Assembly: GCF_900110945.1 (NCBI RefSeq)
Contig: NZ_FOFL01000005.1
Location: forward strand, 157,728 to 221,727
DNA from: Devosia sp. YR412
GTDB lineage: Bacteria > Pseudomonadota > Alphaproteobacteria > Rhizobiales > Devosiaceae
Reading direction: 5' to 3'
DNA length: 64,000 nt
Of this stretch, positions 35,208-44,862 are shown one piece after another (the first letter of the stretch is position 1; each line of letters opens with the position of its first letter). Both the position numbers and the translations under genes were made by a program. Below the pieces are notes generated by a model, which did no database searches, was not told where the DNA came from, and was given only the letters and a program-made list of their open reading frames with translations.

Positions 35208-36530
35208 ATGGCGCTCGACTGGCTCTGCCGCGACTGCCTGGCCCATGCCTCGAGCACAATCGTGCCCGCGCGCTGCCCGAGCTGCGGCTCGCCGCGCCTG
35301 CGCAGCCACGAAGAGCTGTTTGCCCTCTCCATCGCCCATGTCGATTGCGACGCCTTCTATGCCTCGGTCGAAAAGCGCGACGACCCAAGCCTGCGCGACA
35401 AGCCGCTGATCATCGGCGGCGGCACGCGCGGTGTGGTTTCCACCTGCTGCTACATCGCGCGCCAATCCGGCGTCCGCTCGGCCATGCCGATGTTCAAGGC
35501 GCTGCAGCTCTGCCCCGACGCCGTGGTGCTGAAACCCAACATGGCCAAATATGTCGCCGTCAGCCGGCAGATCCGCACCTATATGGACGCGCTGACGCCT
35601 CTGGTCGAACCACTCTCCATCGACGAAGCCTTCCTCGACCTCTCCGGCACCCAGACCCTGCACAAGGCGCCACCTGCCCTGGTGCTGGCTCGCTTTTCAA
35701 AAGCCATCGAGACCGAGGTCGGCGTCTCCATCTCCGTCGGTCTCAGCCACAACAAGTTCCTCGCCAAGACCGCCTCCGACCTCGACAAGCCGCGCGGCTT
35801 CGCCGTCATCGGCGCGGCCGAAACCATCGCGTTCCTGGCGCCAAAGCCGATCAGCCTGATTTATGGCGTCGGCAAGGTGTTTGCCGAGACCCTGCGCAAG
35901 GATGGGCTCGTGACCATCGGGCAATTGCAGGATGAGCCACCGGAAAACCTGATGCGCCGCTATGGCGAGACCGGTGCGCGACTGGCCCGCTTGGCCCGCG
36001 GCGAGGACAGCCGCCGCATTTCCAGCGACAGCGAGATGAAGACCATCTCCTCGGAAACCACCTTCAACACCGACATTTCCAGCATGGAAGAGCTCTCCAC
36101 CCAGCTGCTGCAGGTCACCGAGCGCCTGTCGGAACGCCTCAAGGCAAAAAATGTCGTCGGCGACACGGTGACGCTGAAACTCAAATCGGCCGGTTTCCGC
36201 TTGCGTACGCGCGCCCGGCACCTGATGATCCCCACGCAGCTGGCCAATGTGATCTATGAGACCGGCCTGTCGCTGCTCGAACGCGAAATCGACGGCACCG
36301 CTTTCCGGCTGATTGGAATCGGTGTTTCGGGTATCGATACCGCCGATGGCAGCGATCCGGCCGATTTGCTGGAACCGGCCATTGCGCGAAAAGCTGCGGC
36401 CGAACGGGCCATGGATCGCGTGCGCAACCGTTTCGGTCGCGAAGCGGTCGTGCGCGGCAAGCTATATAAACAAAAGCCGGCGACCATGCCGGCAGAAGAC
36501 ATCGACCAGAACGAAGGCAAGACCAGATGA
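35208..36530 (+). CDS. dinB: DNA polymerase IV (Y-family, DinB)
   Basis: A 440-residue translesion polymerase. The catalytic core starts [19 protein letters not shown], with [12 protein letters not shown] as the second metal motif, then the little-finger domain. The first 35 residues form an N-terminal extension with C7-x2-C10 and C23-x2-C26, a likely zinc ribbon seen in rhizobial DinB proteins. The start at 35208 lies 3 nt after the DUF3572 stop. Its stop overlaps the RidA start by 4 nt. Confidence 0.93.
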   Translation: MALDWLCRDCLAHASSTIVPARCPSCGSPRLRSHEELFALSIAHVDCDAFYASVEKRDDPSLRDKPLIIGGGTRGVVSTCCYIARQSGVRSAMPMFKALQLCPDAVVLKPNMAKYVAVSRQIRTYMDALTPLVEPLSIDEAFLDLSGTQTLHKAPPALVLARFSKAIETEVGVSISVGLSHNKFLAKTASDLDKPRGFAVIGAAETIAFLAPKPISLIYGVGKVFAETLRKDGLVTIGQLQDEPPENLMRRYGETGARLARLARGEDSRRISSDSEMKTISSETTFNTDISSMEELSTQLLQVTERLSERLKAKNVVGDTVTLKLKSAGFRLRTRARHLMIPTQLANVIYETGLSLLEREIDGTAFRLIGIGVSGIDTADGSDPADLLEPAIARKAAAERAMDRVRNRFGREAVVRGKLYKQKPATMPAEDIDQNEGKTR

Positions 36531-36985
36531 CCAGTCCGATCGAAAAGCTCCGTGAATATGGCTACGAACTGCCCGCGCCCAAGGCGCCCGTGGCCAGCTA
36601 TGTGCCGGTCACCCGGACCGGTAACATCATGTATGTCTCCGGCCAGATCTCGGCCGATGCCAATGGCGTGGTCACCGGCCTGCTTGGCGACAATATGAAT
36701 GTCGTCCAGGGTGGCAATGCCGCCGAACTGGCTGCGCTCAACGTGTTGAGCCAGATCGTCCACATGGGCGGCGTGCCGCTCGAAGAGATCAAGCGTATCC
36801 TCAAAGTTACGGTTCTCGTCGCCTCGACCCCCGATTTCACCGAACAGCATCTGGTGGCCAATGGCTGCTCCAACCTTTTGGTCGGCGTGCTGGGCGACAA
36901 GGGCAAGCACGCCCGCGCAGCCTTCGGCGTCGCCTCCCTGCCCTTCGGCGCAGCCGTCGAGATCGAGGCCGTCGTCGAAGTTTAG
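36527..36985 (+). CDS. RidA family protein
   Basis: A 152-residue YjgF/YER057c/UK114-family protein ([20 protein letters not shown], then [20 protein letters not shown], ending [15 protein letters not shown]). The long-form subgroup resembles endoribonuclease L-PSP-like members. RidA enzymes deaminate reactive enamines and imines. The conserved Arg of true RidA is not obvious, so the exact subgroup is open. ATGA overlap with dinB. Confidence 0.88.
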   Translation: MTSPIEKLREYGYELPAPKAPVASYVPVTRTGNIMYVSGQISADANGVVTGLLGDNMNVVQGGNAAELAALNVLSQIVHMGGVPLEEIKRILKVTVLVASTPDFTEQHLVANGCSNLLVGVLGDKGKHARAAFGVASLPFGAAVEIEAVVEV

Positions 36986-37056
36986 GCCCGGCCTGACTGC
37001 AACACGATCGTCACACAACGGTGCCAATGAGGCCCCTTCAACACGATGAGGCCAGC

Positions 37057-37818
37057 ATGACCGACACCCTGTTTCCCGATCCGATTGCCCATCGTGGCCT
37101 GCATGACCGCGCCAAGGGCGTGATCGAAAATTCGGCCAGCGCCTTCGAAGCCGCCATTGCCGGCGGCTTCGCCATCGAATGCGACGTGCAGCTCACCGCC
37201 GATGGCGTGCCGGTGATTTTCCACGACGACGACATGCAGCGCCTTCTCGGGCTAGACGGCGCCGTGGCCGATGTCGCTGCGAGCACCATCACTTCGACGC
37301 CCCTGCTCGACAGCGCTGCCAAGGATTGCCCGCAGAAGTTCACCGACTTTCTCGTCCAGATCGCCGGTCGTGCCCTGCTGCAGATCGAGCTGAAGCACCA
37401 GCGCGATGCGCATGGCACCCAGCTCTTGGCTCGCTCGGTCGCCGAACTGCTCAAGACCTATGAGGGCCCGACCACCGTCGAATCTTTCGATCCCAACCTG
37501 CTCACCGCCATCCGCCAGTTCGGCTTCACCGGCCCGCGCGGCATCATCACCTATGATTATGAGCAGAAGGATTGGGACACTCATCTCAACGAGCAGCAAC
37601 GCTACACCCTGCGCCACCTGCTGCATTGGCATGAGACCCAGTTCGACTTCATCTCCTGCCACGACAAGGCCCTGCAGCTGCCCGCCATCATCTTCTGGCG
37701 CGCCCTGGGCAAGCCTGTCACGGCCTGGACCATCCGCAGCCAGGCCGAAGCCGACGCGGCCCGGCCTTTCGTCGATCAGATCGTCTTCGAAGGTTTTGCG
37801 CCCGCCAAATCTGCGTGA
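37057..37818 (+). CDS. Glycerophosphodiester phosphodiesterase
   Basis: A 253-residue GDPD-family TIM-barrel enzyme; start at ATG 37057. Motifs: IAHRGLHDRAKGVIENSASAF (HRG and EN), IECDVQLTADGVPVIFHDDD and LLQIELKH. It would release glycerol-3-phosphate from glycerophosphodiesters. With no signal peptide, it acts in the cytoplasm (UgpQ-like). Confidence 0.9.
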   Translation: MTDTLFPDPIAHRGLHDRAKGVIENSASAFEAAIAGGFAIECDVQLTADGVPVIFHDDDMQRLLGLDGAVADVAASTITSTPLLDSAAKDCPQKFTDFLVQIAGRALLQIELKHQRDAHGTQLLARSVAELLKTYEGPTTVESFDPNLLTAIRQFGFTGPRGIITYDYEQKDWDTHLNEQQRYTLRHLLHWHETQFDFISCHDKALQLPAIIFWRALGKPVTAWTIRSQAEADAARPFVDQIVFEGFAPAKSA

Positions 37819-39075
37819 TTGCCTGCGCGGGAAACCTTACAATGGCGAGCGAAGCGTCCTATCTTGGGGGACGCTTCCTTTCCGCCCGGACATGCCTTGG
37901 CCGACCAGCCCACATCGCGCGCCACCATCCATCCCAGCACCGCCGGCATATCGGCCGAGGTGTGGAACAGCCTTGTCCCGTCCACCGATGGCGTGACGGA
38001 TAACCCCTTCCTCGACCACGCCTTTTTCCTGGCGCTGGAAGAGTCTGGCTGCGCCACGGCCAAGACCGGCTGGCAGCCGCAGCATATCCTGCTGAGCGAC
38101 GACGATGACCAGCCGCTGGGCCTGATGCCGCTGTTCCTGAAATCCCATTCCATGGGCGAATATGTCTTCGACCACGGCTGGGCAGATGCGCTGGAGCGGG
38201 CCGGCGGCAGCTATTATCCCAAGCTGCAATGCTCTGTTCCTTTCACTCCGGCCACGGCGCCCAAGTTGCTGGTGCCCAGCGGCGACCTGGCGATCGAAGC
38301 GGCCCTGCTGTCGACGGCCCAGCAACTGGCCGTCCAACGCAATGCCTCCTCGGTCCACGCCACCTTCGTGCCCGAAGCCGAGGCCGTGCAGACCGAAGCG
38401 CTGGGCTGGCTGCGGCGTGTGGACACGCAGTTCCACTGGCACAACCAAGGCTTTGCCAGCTTTGACGATTTTCTCGAAACCCTCTCGTCGCGCAAGCGCA
38501 AGACCATCAAGCGCGAGCGGCGCGATGCTTTGGCCGATGGCCTGACCGTCAAATGGCTCAGCGGCAAGGATCTGCGCGAAGAGCATTGGGACGCGTTCTA
38601 CGATTTCTACGAGGATACCGGCGCCCGCAAATGGGGCCGGCCCTATCTCAATCGCAAGTTCTTCTCGCTGCTGAACGAATCAATGGCCGACCGCATCGTG
38701 CTGATGCTGGCCTATGATGGCCCGACACCAATCGCGGGGGCGATCAACTTTGTCGGCAAGGACCGCATCTTCGGCCGCAACTGGGGCTGCACCCGCGACG
38801 TGCCCTTCCTGCATTTCGAGCTCTGCTACTACCAGGCGATCGACTATGCCATCGAGCACAAGCTTGCCGTGGTGGAAGCGGGCGCCCAGGGCGAGCACAA
38901 GCTGGCGCGCGGCTATGCCCCCGCCACCACCTATTCCGTGCACTGGCTGGCCCACCCCGGCCTGCGCGAGGCCGTTGCCGATTATCTCGAGCACGAGCGG
39001 GCTTCGGTAGAGCATAGCCAGGACGTGCTGGAACACTACACGCCCTTCCGCAAGGGCGAGCGGACTGACCGCTGA
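37819..39075 (+). CDS. GNAT/FemAB-like protein of the DUF482 (COG3146) family
   Basis: A protein of up to 418 residues. The middle and C-terminal parts (SRKRKTIKRERRDAL, WDAFYDFYEDTGARKWGRPYL, VEAGAQGEHKLARGYAP) mark the DUF482 N-acyltransferase family found widely in proteobacteria. No ATG lies near the start. TTG 37819 opens the frame and TTG 37897 is an alternative, so the start is uncertain. Reaction unknown. Confidence 0.82.
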   Translation: MPARETLQWRAKRPILGDASFPPGHALADQPTSRATIHPSTAGISAEVWNSLVPSTDGVTDNPFLDHAFFLALEESGCATAKTGWQPQHILLSDDDDQPLGLMPLFLKSHSMGEYVFDHGWADALERAGGSYYPKLQCSVPFTPATAPKLLVPSGDLAIEAALLSTAQQLAVQRNASSVHATFVPEAEAVQTEALGWLRRVDTQFHWHNQGFASFDDFLETLSSRKRKTIKRERRDALADGLTVKWLSGKDLREEHWDAFYDFYEDTGARKWGRPYLNRKFFSLLNESMADRIVLMLAYDGPTPIAGAINFVGKDRIFGRNWGCTRDVPFLHFELCYYQAIDYAIEHKLAVVEAGAQGEHKLARGYAPATTYSVHWLAHPGLREAVADYLEHERASVEHSQDVLEHYTPFRKGERTDR

Positions 39076-39129
39076 GGCGTGGCACTATCGCCACTTTCCC
39101 CGTCCGGCCAAGCTCGCTAAGGAAAGACC

Positions 39130-40254
39130 ATGATCTGGGACATCGTCATCTTCCTGCTACAGGCCGTTTTCGTCTTCGTCATCTCGACGGCGCTGTTCGA
39201 TGCCTTCCACTGGCTGCTGCACCGCTGGGAGAGCTCGTCCAGCCCGCTGCTGCGCAAATTCTCGTCCTGGCACTGGGTGCACCACAAATTTTTGGGCTTG
39301 GATATGCAGATCAACCCGGCCTATGCCCGGGCCAATATCTGGTTTCACATCCTGCCCGAATACCTGACCTCGATGGTCGGCACGTTGATCTTCCTGGTGA
39401 TCTTTCCCTGGCCGGTCATTGCGGCCGTCGCAGCGCTGCGCACCGTCATGCTGGTGATGACGCTGCGCGAGGAAGGTCTGGACTATAACCACATGTCGAT
39501 GGATCGCGTTGGCGGCCAGCAGGGCCTGCTCTGGGTGGGCAACAATTACCACGCGATGCACCACGTCTATCCGCACAATTTCTTCTCGTCCTTTGCCAAT
39601 ATTTTCGACCTGATCTTCGGCACCACCTGCCAGATCGAGGGCCGCAAATTCCTGGTCACCGGCGCCGGTGGCGCCTTTGGTTCAGCCATGGTGGAAAAGC
39701 TCACCAAGCTCGGCGGCATAGTGGAAACCGCCAAGTCCGGCGTCGATTTCACCGCCGGCAATTACGCGCCAATGCGCGAAAAACTCGAGCGCGCCGATGT
39801 TCTGATCCTGTCGCATGGCGCCAAGAGCGAAGATTGCTGGAATGCCAACAACGTCACCTTCCGTGAGCTGACCGAGCTCTTCACCGAAATGGGCAAGACG
39901 CGCCTGGCGCCGCCGGAAGTCTGGGCCCTGGGCTCGGAGGTCGAATTCCACGGCGACATGGGCATGGACGAGCTGAAGGCCTATTCCGCCTCAAAGCGCG
40001 CCTTCGCCCTGCGCGCCCGCGACTATTACCGCTCCGATGCGCTGATCTACCGCCACATCGTGCCCTCGAGCTTCACCTCGGCCATGGGCAAGGGCGCCAT
40101 GAGTGCGGCGACCGCCGTCAGCATCGCGCTGTTCTTCATCCGCCGTGGATTCCGCTACGTGCCGGTTACCCTGACCGGGCTGGCCGTGCTCAACTATTTC
40201 CGCTTCCGATTCTTCCAGAAAGCCGAAGCAGACCTGTCCCAGCCGGCGGAGTGA
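39130..40254 (+). CDS. Fused sterol-desaturase-like hydroxylase / short-chain dehydrogenase
   Basis: A 374-residue two-domain protein. The N-terminal 160 residues form a fatty-acid-hydroxylase-type membrane domain with histidine boxes HWLLHR, HWVHH and YHAMHH. The C-terminal part carries a Rossmann TGAGGAFG motif at about 177-184 and YSASK, the Tyr-x3-Lys of SDR enzymes. A further hydrophobic segment lies near the C-terminus. The fusion would place a di-iron oxygenase and an NAD(P) oxidoreductase on one lipid substrate at the membrane. Substrate unknown. Four bases separate it from the HIT gene. Confidence 0.87.
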   Translation: MIWDIVIFLLQAVFVFVISTALFDAFHWLLHRWESSSSPLLRKFSSWHWVHHKFLGLDMQINPAYARANIWFHILPEYLTSMVGTLIFLVIFPWPVIAAVAALRTVMLVMTLREEGLDYNHMSMDRVGGQQGLLWVGNNYHAMHHVYPHNFFSSFANIFDLIFGTTCQIEGRKFLVTGAGGAFGSAMVEKLTKLGGIVETAKSGVDFTAGNYAPMREKLERADVLILSHGAKSEDCWNANNVTFRELTELFTEMGKTRLAPPEVWALGSEVEFHGDMGMDELKAYSASKRAFALRARDYYRSDALIYRHIVPSSFTSAMGKGAMSAATAVSIALFFIRRGFRYVPVTLTGLAVLNYFRFRFFQKAEADLSQPAE

Positions 40255-40257
40255 ACC

Positions 40258-40674
40258 ATGAGCTACGATCCATCCAATATCTTCGGCAAGATCCTGCGCG
40301 GCGAAATCCCGGCCCACAAGGTCTATGAGGACGATGTCGCGCTGGTGATGATGGACATTTTCCCGCAGTCGCGCGGGCATGTGCTGGTCATTCCCAAGGC
40401 CGCTTCGCGCAACCTGCTCGATGCCGATCCGGCAGCGCTCTCAGCGGTCATCCCGCTGGTGCAGCAGGTCGCCAAGGCGGTCAAGCATGTGACCGGCGCC
40501 GATGGCATCCGCCTCGCCCAGTTCAACGAAGCGCCGGCCGGGCAGACGGTGTTTCACCTGCATTTCCACGTCATACCCGTCTATGAGGGCGTGGCGCTGG
40601 GCAGCCATGGTGGCGGCAAGGCCGATGATGCCGAACTGGCAGTCCTGGCCAAGGATATCGCCGCCGCGCTTTAA
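40258..40674 (+). CDS. HIT family protein (histidine triad nucleotide hydrolase)
   Basis: A 138-residue protein with IFGKILRGEIPAHKVYEDD and the histidine triad HLHFHVIP near residue 101. HinT-like members hydrolyse AMP-lysine and related phosphoramidates. Full length. It follows the desaturase/SDR gene by 3 nt and is convergent with the short - strand frame at 40671 and lolD. Confidence 0.93.
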   Translation: MSYDPSNIFGKILRGEIPAHKVYEDDVALVMMDIFPQSRGHVLVIPKAASRNLLDADPAALSAVIPLVQQVAKAVKHVTGADGIRLAQFNEAPAGQTVFHLHFHVIPVYEGVALGSHGGGKADDAELAVLAKDIAAAL

Positions 40675-40745
40675 TGCGTTCGGCTGCCCTTCATGGTCAG
40701 CAGTGCGACAATAGCCATTGTTCCGATGATCATCAGCAGGGTCAT
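40671..40745 (-). CDS. Possible 24-residue membrane peptide
   Basis: A 25-codon frame from ATG 40745 to TAA 40671-40673. The product (MTLLMIIGTMAIVALLTMK, then GSRTH) is one hydrophobic span with a basic tail. GGAGAA lies about 9 nt before the ATG, but inside the hairpin 40750-40774. It lies 50 nt after the lolD stop on the same strand. Small size makes this uncertain. Confidence 0.35.
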   Translation of the reverse strand: MTLLMIIGTMAIVALLTMKGSRTH

Positions 40746-40749
40746 GGTG

Positions 40750-40774
40750 TCATTCTCCTCGATGCGGAGAATGA
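40750..40774 (-). promoter_or_regulatory. Hairpin covering the ribosome site of the 24-residue frame
   Basis: TCATTCTCC and GGAGAATGA form a perfect 9-bp stem with a 7-nt loop. On -, the GGAGAA that would recruit ribosomes to the short frame at 40745 is in the paired 3' arm. It lies 21 nt after the lolD stop, so it might instead be a processing or weak termination hairpin. Confidence 0.4.
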
Positions 40775-40795
40775 CTATGCGCCCATTCCGTTCGA

Positions 40796-41482
40796 TCACA
40801 AAGTGTGGTCGACGACCAGGCCACCCCTGAGCGTCACGATGCGGTCGGCCCGCCGCGCCAGATCGTGGTTATGCGTGGCGATCAGCGCCGCCGCACCCTC
40901 GTTCTTGATCAGATTGGCCAGCGCGCCAAAGACGATGTCGCTGGTCTCGGGATCGAGATTGCCGGTTGGCTCGTCGGCGAGGATCACCTTGGGATGATTG
41001 GCCGCAGCGCGGGCAATCGCCACGCGCTGCTGCTCGCCACCCGATAGCTCGGCCGGCCGATGGCTGGCGCGCTGGGCGATGCCCAGCAGGTCCAGCAACT
41101 CCATCGAGCGCTTGTCGGCCTCGGCCGGCGACTTCCCGGCAATCAGCTGCGGCATCGAGACATTTTCGAGCGCGGTGAATTCGGGCAGCAGGTGGTGGAA
41201 CTGGTAGACATAGCCCACGGTCGAGCGGCGCAATTGCGTGCGGCCGCGATCGCCCAGCTTGCTGGTCGGAATGCCGATGATTTCCACCTCGCCGCCCTGC
41301 GGGCTTTCCAGCAGGCCGGAGAGATGCAGCAGCGTCGACTTGCCGGCCCCCGATGGCGCCACCAGCGCCACCAGCTCGCCGCTGTTGACGGTCAGGTTGG
41401 CCGCTTCGAGCACGCGGACGATCTTGTCGCCCTCCCCGTAATGCCGGTGGACGTCGCTCAGAACCAGATGAGGCTTACTCAT
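40796..41482 (-). CDS. lolD: Lipoprotein-releasing system ATPase LolD
   Basis: A 228-residue ATPase of the MacB/LolD group. Walker [10 protein letters not shown] near 42-50, signature LSGGEQQR, Walker [14 protein letters not shown]-loop ATHNHDLA. It energises extraction of lipoproteins from the inner membrane with the LolC/E-type permease encoded just upstream; the two genes overlap by 8 nt. Confidence 0.93.
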   Translation of the reverse strand: MSKPHLVLSDVHRHYGEGDKIVRVLEAANLTVNSGELVALVAPSGAGKSTLLHLSGLLESPQGGEVEIIGIPTSKLGDRGRTQLRRSTVGYVYQFHHLLPEFTALENVSMPQLIAGKSPAEADKRSMELLDLLGIAQRASHRPAELSGGEQQRVAIARAAANHPKVILADEPTGNLDPETSDIVFGALANLIKNEGAAALIATHNHDLARRADRIVTLRGGLVVDHTL

Positions 41483-42860
41483 AACGCAGGGCCTCTACCG
41501 GATCATATTGGGCGGCGCGCCAGGCCGGATAAAGCGTCGCAAGGAAGCTCAGCCCCAGCGCCAGACAGACCACGACGGTCACTTCCATCGGATCGGTCTT
41601 GGACGGCAGCGACGACAGGAAAAACACTTCCGGCGGGAAGATCGCCACGCCCAGCGTATTGGACAGGAAAGACCGCATTGCTTCGGCATTGGAGGCGACG
41701 ATCAGCCCCAGCGCCACACCACTCAGTGTGCCAATAACGCCAATGGTCGTGCCGGTGATCGAAAATATGCGCATGATCGCGCCGCGCGTCGCGCCCATGG
41801 TGCGCAACACGGCGATATCCGAACTCTTGTCCTTCACCAGCATGATCAAGCTGGAGATGATGTTGAAGGCTGCGACGAGAATGATCATCGAGAGGATGGT
41901 GAACATCACCACGCGCTCGACCTGCAGCGCCGAGAAAAAGGTCTCATTCCGCTGCTGCCAGTCGGTCAGGATCAACGGCCGGCCAGCCGGATCGCTCTGC
42001 AGCCGCTGCCGCATCACGGCAATATCGTCGGGATCGTCGATGAAGATTTCGGCGGCAGAGACGCGGCCGATCTGGTCATAATATTCTGCCAGCTGCTCAT
42101 TGGTCAGCGGCGGATCAAGCGGCCCGAGCACCGGCAACTCCATGCCCGGCTTGAGCACCTCATCGAACATCTTGAAATAGTCCTGCGCCGGCGCGAGCGG
42201 CATGTAGATGAACAGGCTATCGAATTCGACCATGCCCAGGTCAAAGATCACGGTGACCGGATAGCTGCGCACTTGCACGGTCGAGCCAAACGGCGTCATC
42301 GCCCCATCGGGATTGATCAGCTTGATCTGATCGCCCAGCGACACGCCAAGCGTCTGCGCGAGGCGATAGCCAATGGCCACGCCATTGCCCGCATCCCACT
42401 GGTCCCAGCCGCCCTGTTCGGCAGAATTATAAAGCAGCTTGAGCTTCTTGAGGTTTTCCTCATCCATGCCGCGCACCGAAGCGCCGGTGGAACTGCCCTG
42501 CCCCGAAGCCAGCACCTGACCTTCGACGAAATAGACGGCAAAATCGACGCCATCGATCTGCTCGATCGAGGCGACGGCGTCCTTGTAGTCGGTGAATTCG
42601 CGCTCGATCGGATAGGCGGTGAAATGCCCGTTGAGCCCAAGGATCTTGGTCAGCAATTCGGCGCGAAAGCCATTCATCACCGACATGACGACGATCAGCG
42701 TGGCGACGCCGATGGCCACGCCCACCATGGTCAGGCTGGCGATCACCGAAATGAACGCCTCCTTGCGCCGGGCGCGCAGATAGCGCCCTGCAATCATCCA
42801 TTCAAAGCGCGAGAAGGCGCGCGTGCCCTTGTTCAGCAGAGGCGACGCCGTATCGGTCAA
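41475..42860 (-). CDS. lolC: Lipoprotein-releasing ABC permease (LolC/LolE family)
   Basis: A 461-residue permease with an N-terminal span ([21 protein letters not shown]), a large periplasmic domain, and three C-terminal spans of the FtsX type ending [23 protein letters not shown]. The start is TTG 42860, which overlaps the proS stop (TTGA). Single LolC/E-type permeases are usual in alphaproteobacteria. It is somewhat longer than the usual ~415 residues. Confidence 0.92.
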   Translation of the reverse strand: MTDTASPLLNKGTRAFSRFEWMIAGRYLRARRKEAFISVIASLTMVGVAIGVATLIVVMSVMNGFRAELLTKILGLNGHFTAYPIEREFTDYKDAVASIEQIDGVDFAVYFVEGQVLASGQGSSTGASVRGMDEENLKKLKLLYNSAEQGGWDQWDAGNGVAIGYRLAQTLGVSLGDQIKLINPDGAMTPFGSTVQVRSYPVTVIFDLGMVEFDSLFIYMPLAPAQDYFKMFDEVLKPGMELPVLGPLDPPLTNEQLAEYYDQIGRVSAAEIFIDDPDDIAVMRQRLQSDPAGRPLILTDWQQRNETFFSALQVERVVMFTILSMIILVAAFNIISSLIMLVKDKSSDIAVLRTMGATRGAIMRIFSITGTTIGVIGTLSGVALGLIVASNAEAMRSFLSNTLGVAIFPPEVFFLSSLPSKTDPMEVTVVVCLALGLSFLATLYPAWRAAQYDPVEALRYE

Positions 42861-44206
42861 ATGTCGGTCTTTCGCTGGGGTTCGATTAGGCTCTTGAGCC
42901 GGGCGACGGCATCGGCGATCGGCAGCGTTTCGCGCTCGCCGCTCTTGCGATGCTTGATCTCGGCTTCGCCCGAGGCCAGGCCACGCGGCCCGAGGATGAT
43001 CTGATAGGGAATGCCGATCAGGTCCGCCGTGGTGAACTTTGCACCGGCACCCTGGTCACGGTCATCATAGAGCATGTCGAGACCAGCGGCGTTGAGCTCG
43101 GCGTAGAGCTTTTCGCAAGCCGCATCGACCGCGGCATCGCCGGCCTTGAGGTTGATCAGCACGGCCTCAAAAGGCGCAACGGAAACCGGCCAGACAATGC
43201 CTGAATCGTCGTGGAAGGCCTCGATCAAGGCCGGCACCAGACGCGACGGCCCGATGCCGTAAGAGCCCATATGCACGACGGTTTCCTTGCCATCCTGGCC
43301 GGTGACACTGGCCTTCATGGGTTCGGAATACTTGGTGCCGAAGTAGAAAATATGGCCAACTTCGATGCCGCGTGCCGAAACCCGGAATTCTTCCGGTACG
43401 GCCGCTTCATATTCGCCCATATCGACCATGTCTTCGGTCGCGGCATAGAGCGAGGTCCAGTCATTGAAGATCGGATTGAGGTCGCCGCGGAAGTCGGTGT
43501 CCTGGGCCGGAATCGGCTTGTCGAGCAGGCGGCGGTCGCAGAACACGGCGCTTTCGCCGGTATCAGCCAGCACGATCCACTCATGGCTGAGATCGCCACC
43601 GATCGGGCCGGTATCGGCGCGCATCGGAATGGCGGTCAGGCCCATGCGGGCATAGGTGCGCAGGTATGCCACGAACATGCGCTCATAGGCGGCGACGGCG
43701 GCTTCCTTGGTCAGATCGAAGGAATAAGCATCCTTCATCAGGAATTCGCGGCTGCGCATGGTGCCGAAGCGCGGACGCACCTCGTCGCGGAACTTCCACT
43801 GAATATGGTAAAGGTTGAGCGGCAGGTCCTTGTAGGACTTCACATAGGTGCGGAAGATGTCGGTGATCATCTCCTCATTGGTCGGGCCATAGAGGAATTC
43901 GCGCTCGTGGCGGTCCTCGATGCGCAGCATTTCCTTGCCATAGGCGTCATAGCGCCCCGACTCGCGCCACAGGTCGGCAGACTGGATCGTCGGCATCAGC
44001 AGCTGCACCGCACCAGCGCGATTCTGCTCTTCTTCGATGATCTTCTGCACCTTCATCAGCACTTTGTAGCCGAGCGGCAGCCAGGAATAGAGGCCGGAGG
44101 CCTGCTGGCGGATCATGCCGGCGCGCAGCATCAGGCGATGCGAGACGATCTCGGCTTCCTTGGGCACGTCGCGCAGCACAGGCAGGAAATAGCGAGACAG
44201 GCGCAT
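42857..44206 (-). CDS. proS: Prolyl-tRNA synthetase
   Basis: A 449-residue class II synthetase of the short alphaproteobacterial form lacking the editing insertion. Start at ATG 44206 ([20 protein letters not shown]), with GGAG about 8 nt before it; a longer frame upstream is not needed. Motif 2 lies around [19 protein letters not shown], and motif 3 near [16 protein letters not shown]. The stop overlaps the lolC start. Confidence 0.95.
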   Translation of the reverse strand: MRLSRYFLPVLRDVPKEAEIVSHRLMLRAGMIRQQASGLYSWLPLGYKVLMKVQKIIEEEQNRAGAVQLLMPTIQSADLWRESGRYDAYGKEMLRIEDRHEREFLYGPTNEEMITDIFRTYVKSYKDLPLNLYHIQWKFRDEVRPRFGTMRSREFLMKDAYSFDLTKEAAVAAYERMFVAYLRTYARMGLTAIPMRADTGPIGGDLSHEWIVLADTGESAVFCDRRLLDKPIPAQDTDFRGDLNPIFNDWTSLYAATEDMVDMGEYEAAVPEEFRVSARGIEVGHIFYFGTKYSEPMKASVTGQDGKETVVHMGSYGIGPSRLVPALIEAFHDDSGIVWPVSVAPFEAVLINLKAGDAAVDAACEKLYAELNAAGLDMLYDDRDQGAGAKFTTADLIGIPYQIILGPRGLASGEAEIKHRKSGERETLPIADAVARLKSLIEPQRKTDI

Positions 44207-44329
44207 GGGAAACTCCGGGAACAGTCCGAGACTCGAGGCTTTTGTTGATGCCCACTCAAATCCTGTTCGTCCATCCGATGCAAGCATGGAAGGCATGCAG
44301 AATCTGCGTGACAGGGTGAAATCTTGTTG

Positions 44330-44485
44330 TTAGGGTCCGTGACAATAAAGCACAGGCGGTTACAAGCCGCCGGACGTCGACAACGTCAAGGGAGGAGCGT
44401 TGGCTGCCGCTGCATAGCGTGCCTAAGACCAGCGTATTGTCGATCAAACTCAATAATGCGGGGCCAACGTGCCCCGCTTTTTTGT
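44330..44485 (+). ncRNA. Candidate small RNA or leader ending in a strong terminator
   Basis: This stretch has no believable gene, yet it ends in a perfect terminator. Upstream are GGCGG/CCGCC (about 44351-44370) and CGTTGG/CCAGCG around an inner hairpin. A GGGAGGA-like ribosome site is followed by a five-codon frame TTG-GCT-GCC-GCT-GCA-TAG (44400-44417). TTGTTG near 44328 could be a -35. It could be an sRNA, or an attenuated leader of the gene at 44533. Confidence 0.35.
44458..44483 (+). terminator. Rho-independent terminator with no gene upstream
   Basis: GCGGGGC (44458-44464) pairs with GCCCCGC (44471-44477) across CAACGT, followed by TTTTTT. It points in + direction. The nearest upstream + strand gene is the HIT gene 3.8 kb away, so it must end a non-coding transcript or lie in the leader of 44533. 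Confidence 0.85.
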
Positions 44486-44532
44486 TTCTGGTTCAGGCTA
44501 TATTCGACCGGCATGATTGGAAAGGTACGGTA

Positions 44533-44862
44533 ATGGCGGATGCGGCAGACCTCAGACGCATGGCTCTCGCCCTGCCCGGCACCAGCGAAGCCGCCCATTT
44601 CGACCGCGCCGCTTTCAAGGTCGACCGCATCTATGTCACGCTGGCCGCCGATGGGCTGACCGCCAATATCAAATTCACCCCGGACGAGCAGGATTTTAAA
44701 TGCCAGCTGGCGCCGGAGGTGTTTGCGCCAGTCGACAATGCCTGGGGCACGCAGGGCTGGACGGTTCTTACGCTGGCGACGGCAAGCCAGGATGATCTGC
44801 GCATGGCGCTTGGTATGGCCCATGTCCACGCCCAGGGCACCAAGAAGCGCAAGCGCGCCTAG
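44533..44862 (+). CDS. MmcQ/YjbR family protein
   Basis: A 109-residue protein (MADAADLRRMALALPGTSEA, then KFTPDEQDFKCQLAPEVFAP, ending KKRKRA) of the YjbR/CyaY-like fold, often annotated as MmcQ/YjbR DNA-binding family. Start at ATG 44533; the longer frame passes through the terminator. Role unknown. It is convergent with the next gene, sharing 4 nt (CTAG) at the stops. Confidence 0.88.
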   Translation: MADAADLRRMALALPGTSEAAHFDRAAFKVDRIYVTLAADGLTANIKFTPDEQDFKCQLAPEVFAPVDNAWGTQGWTVLTLATASQDDLRMALGMAHVHAQGTKKRKRA

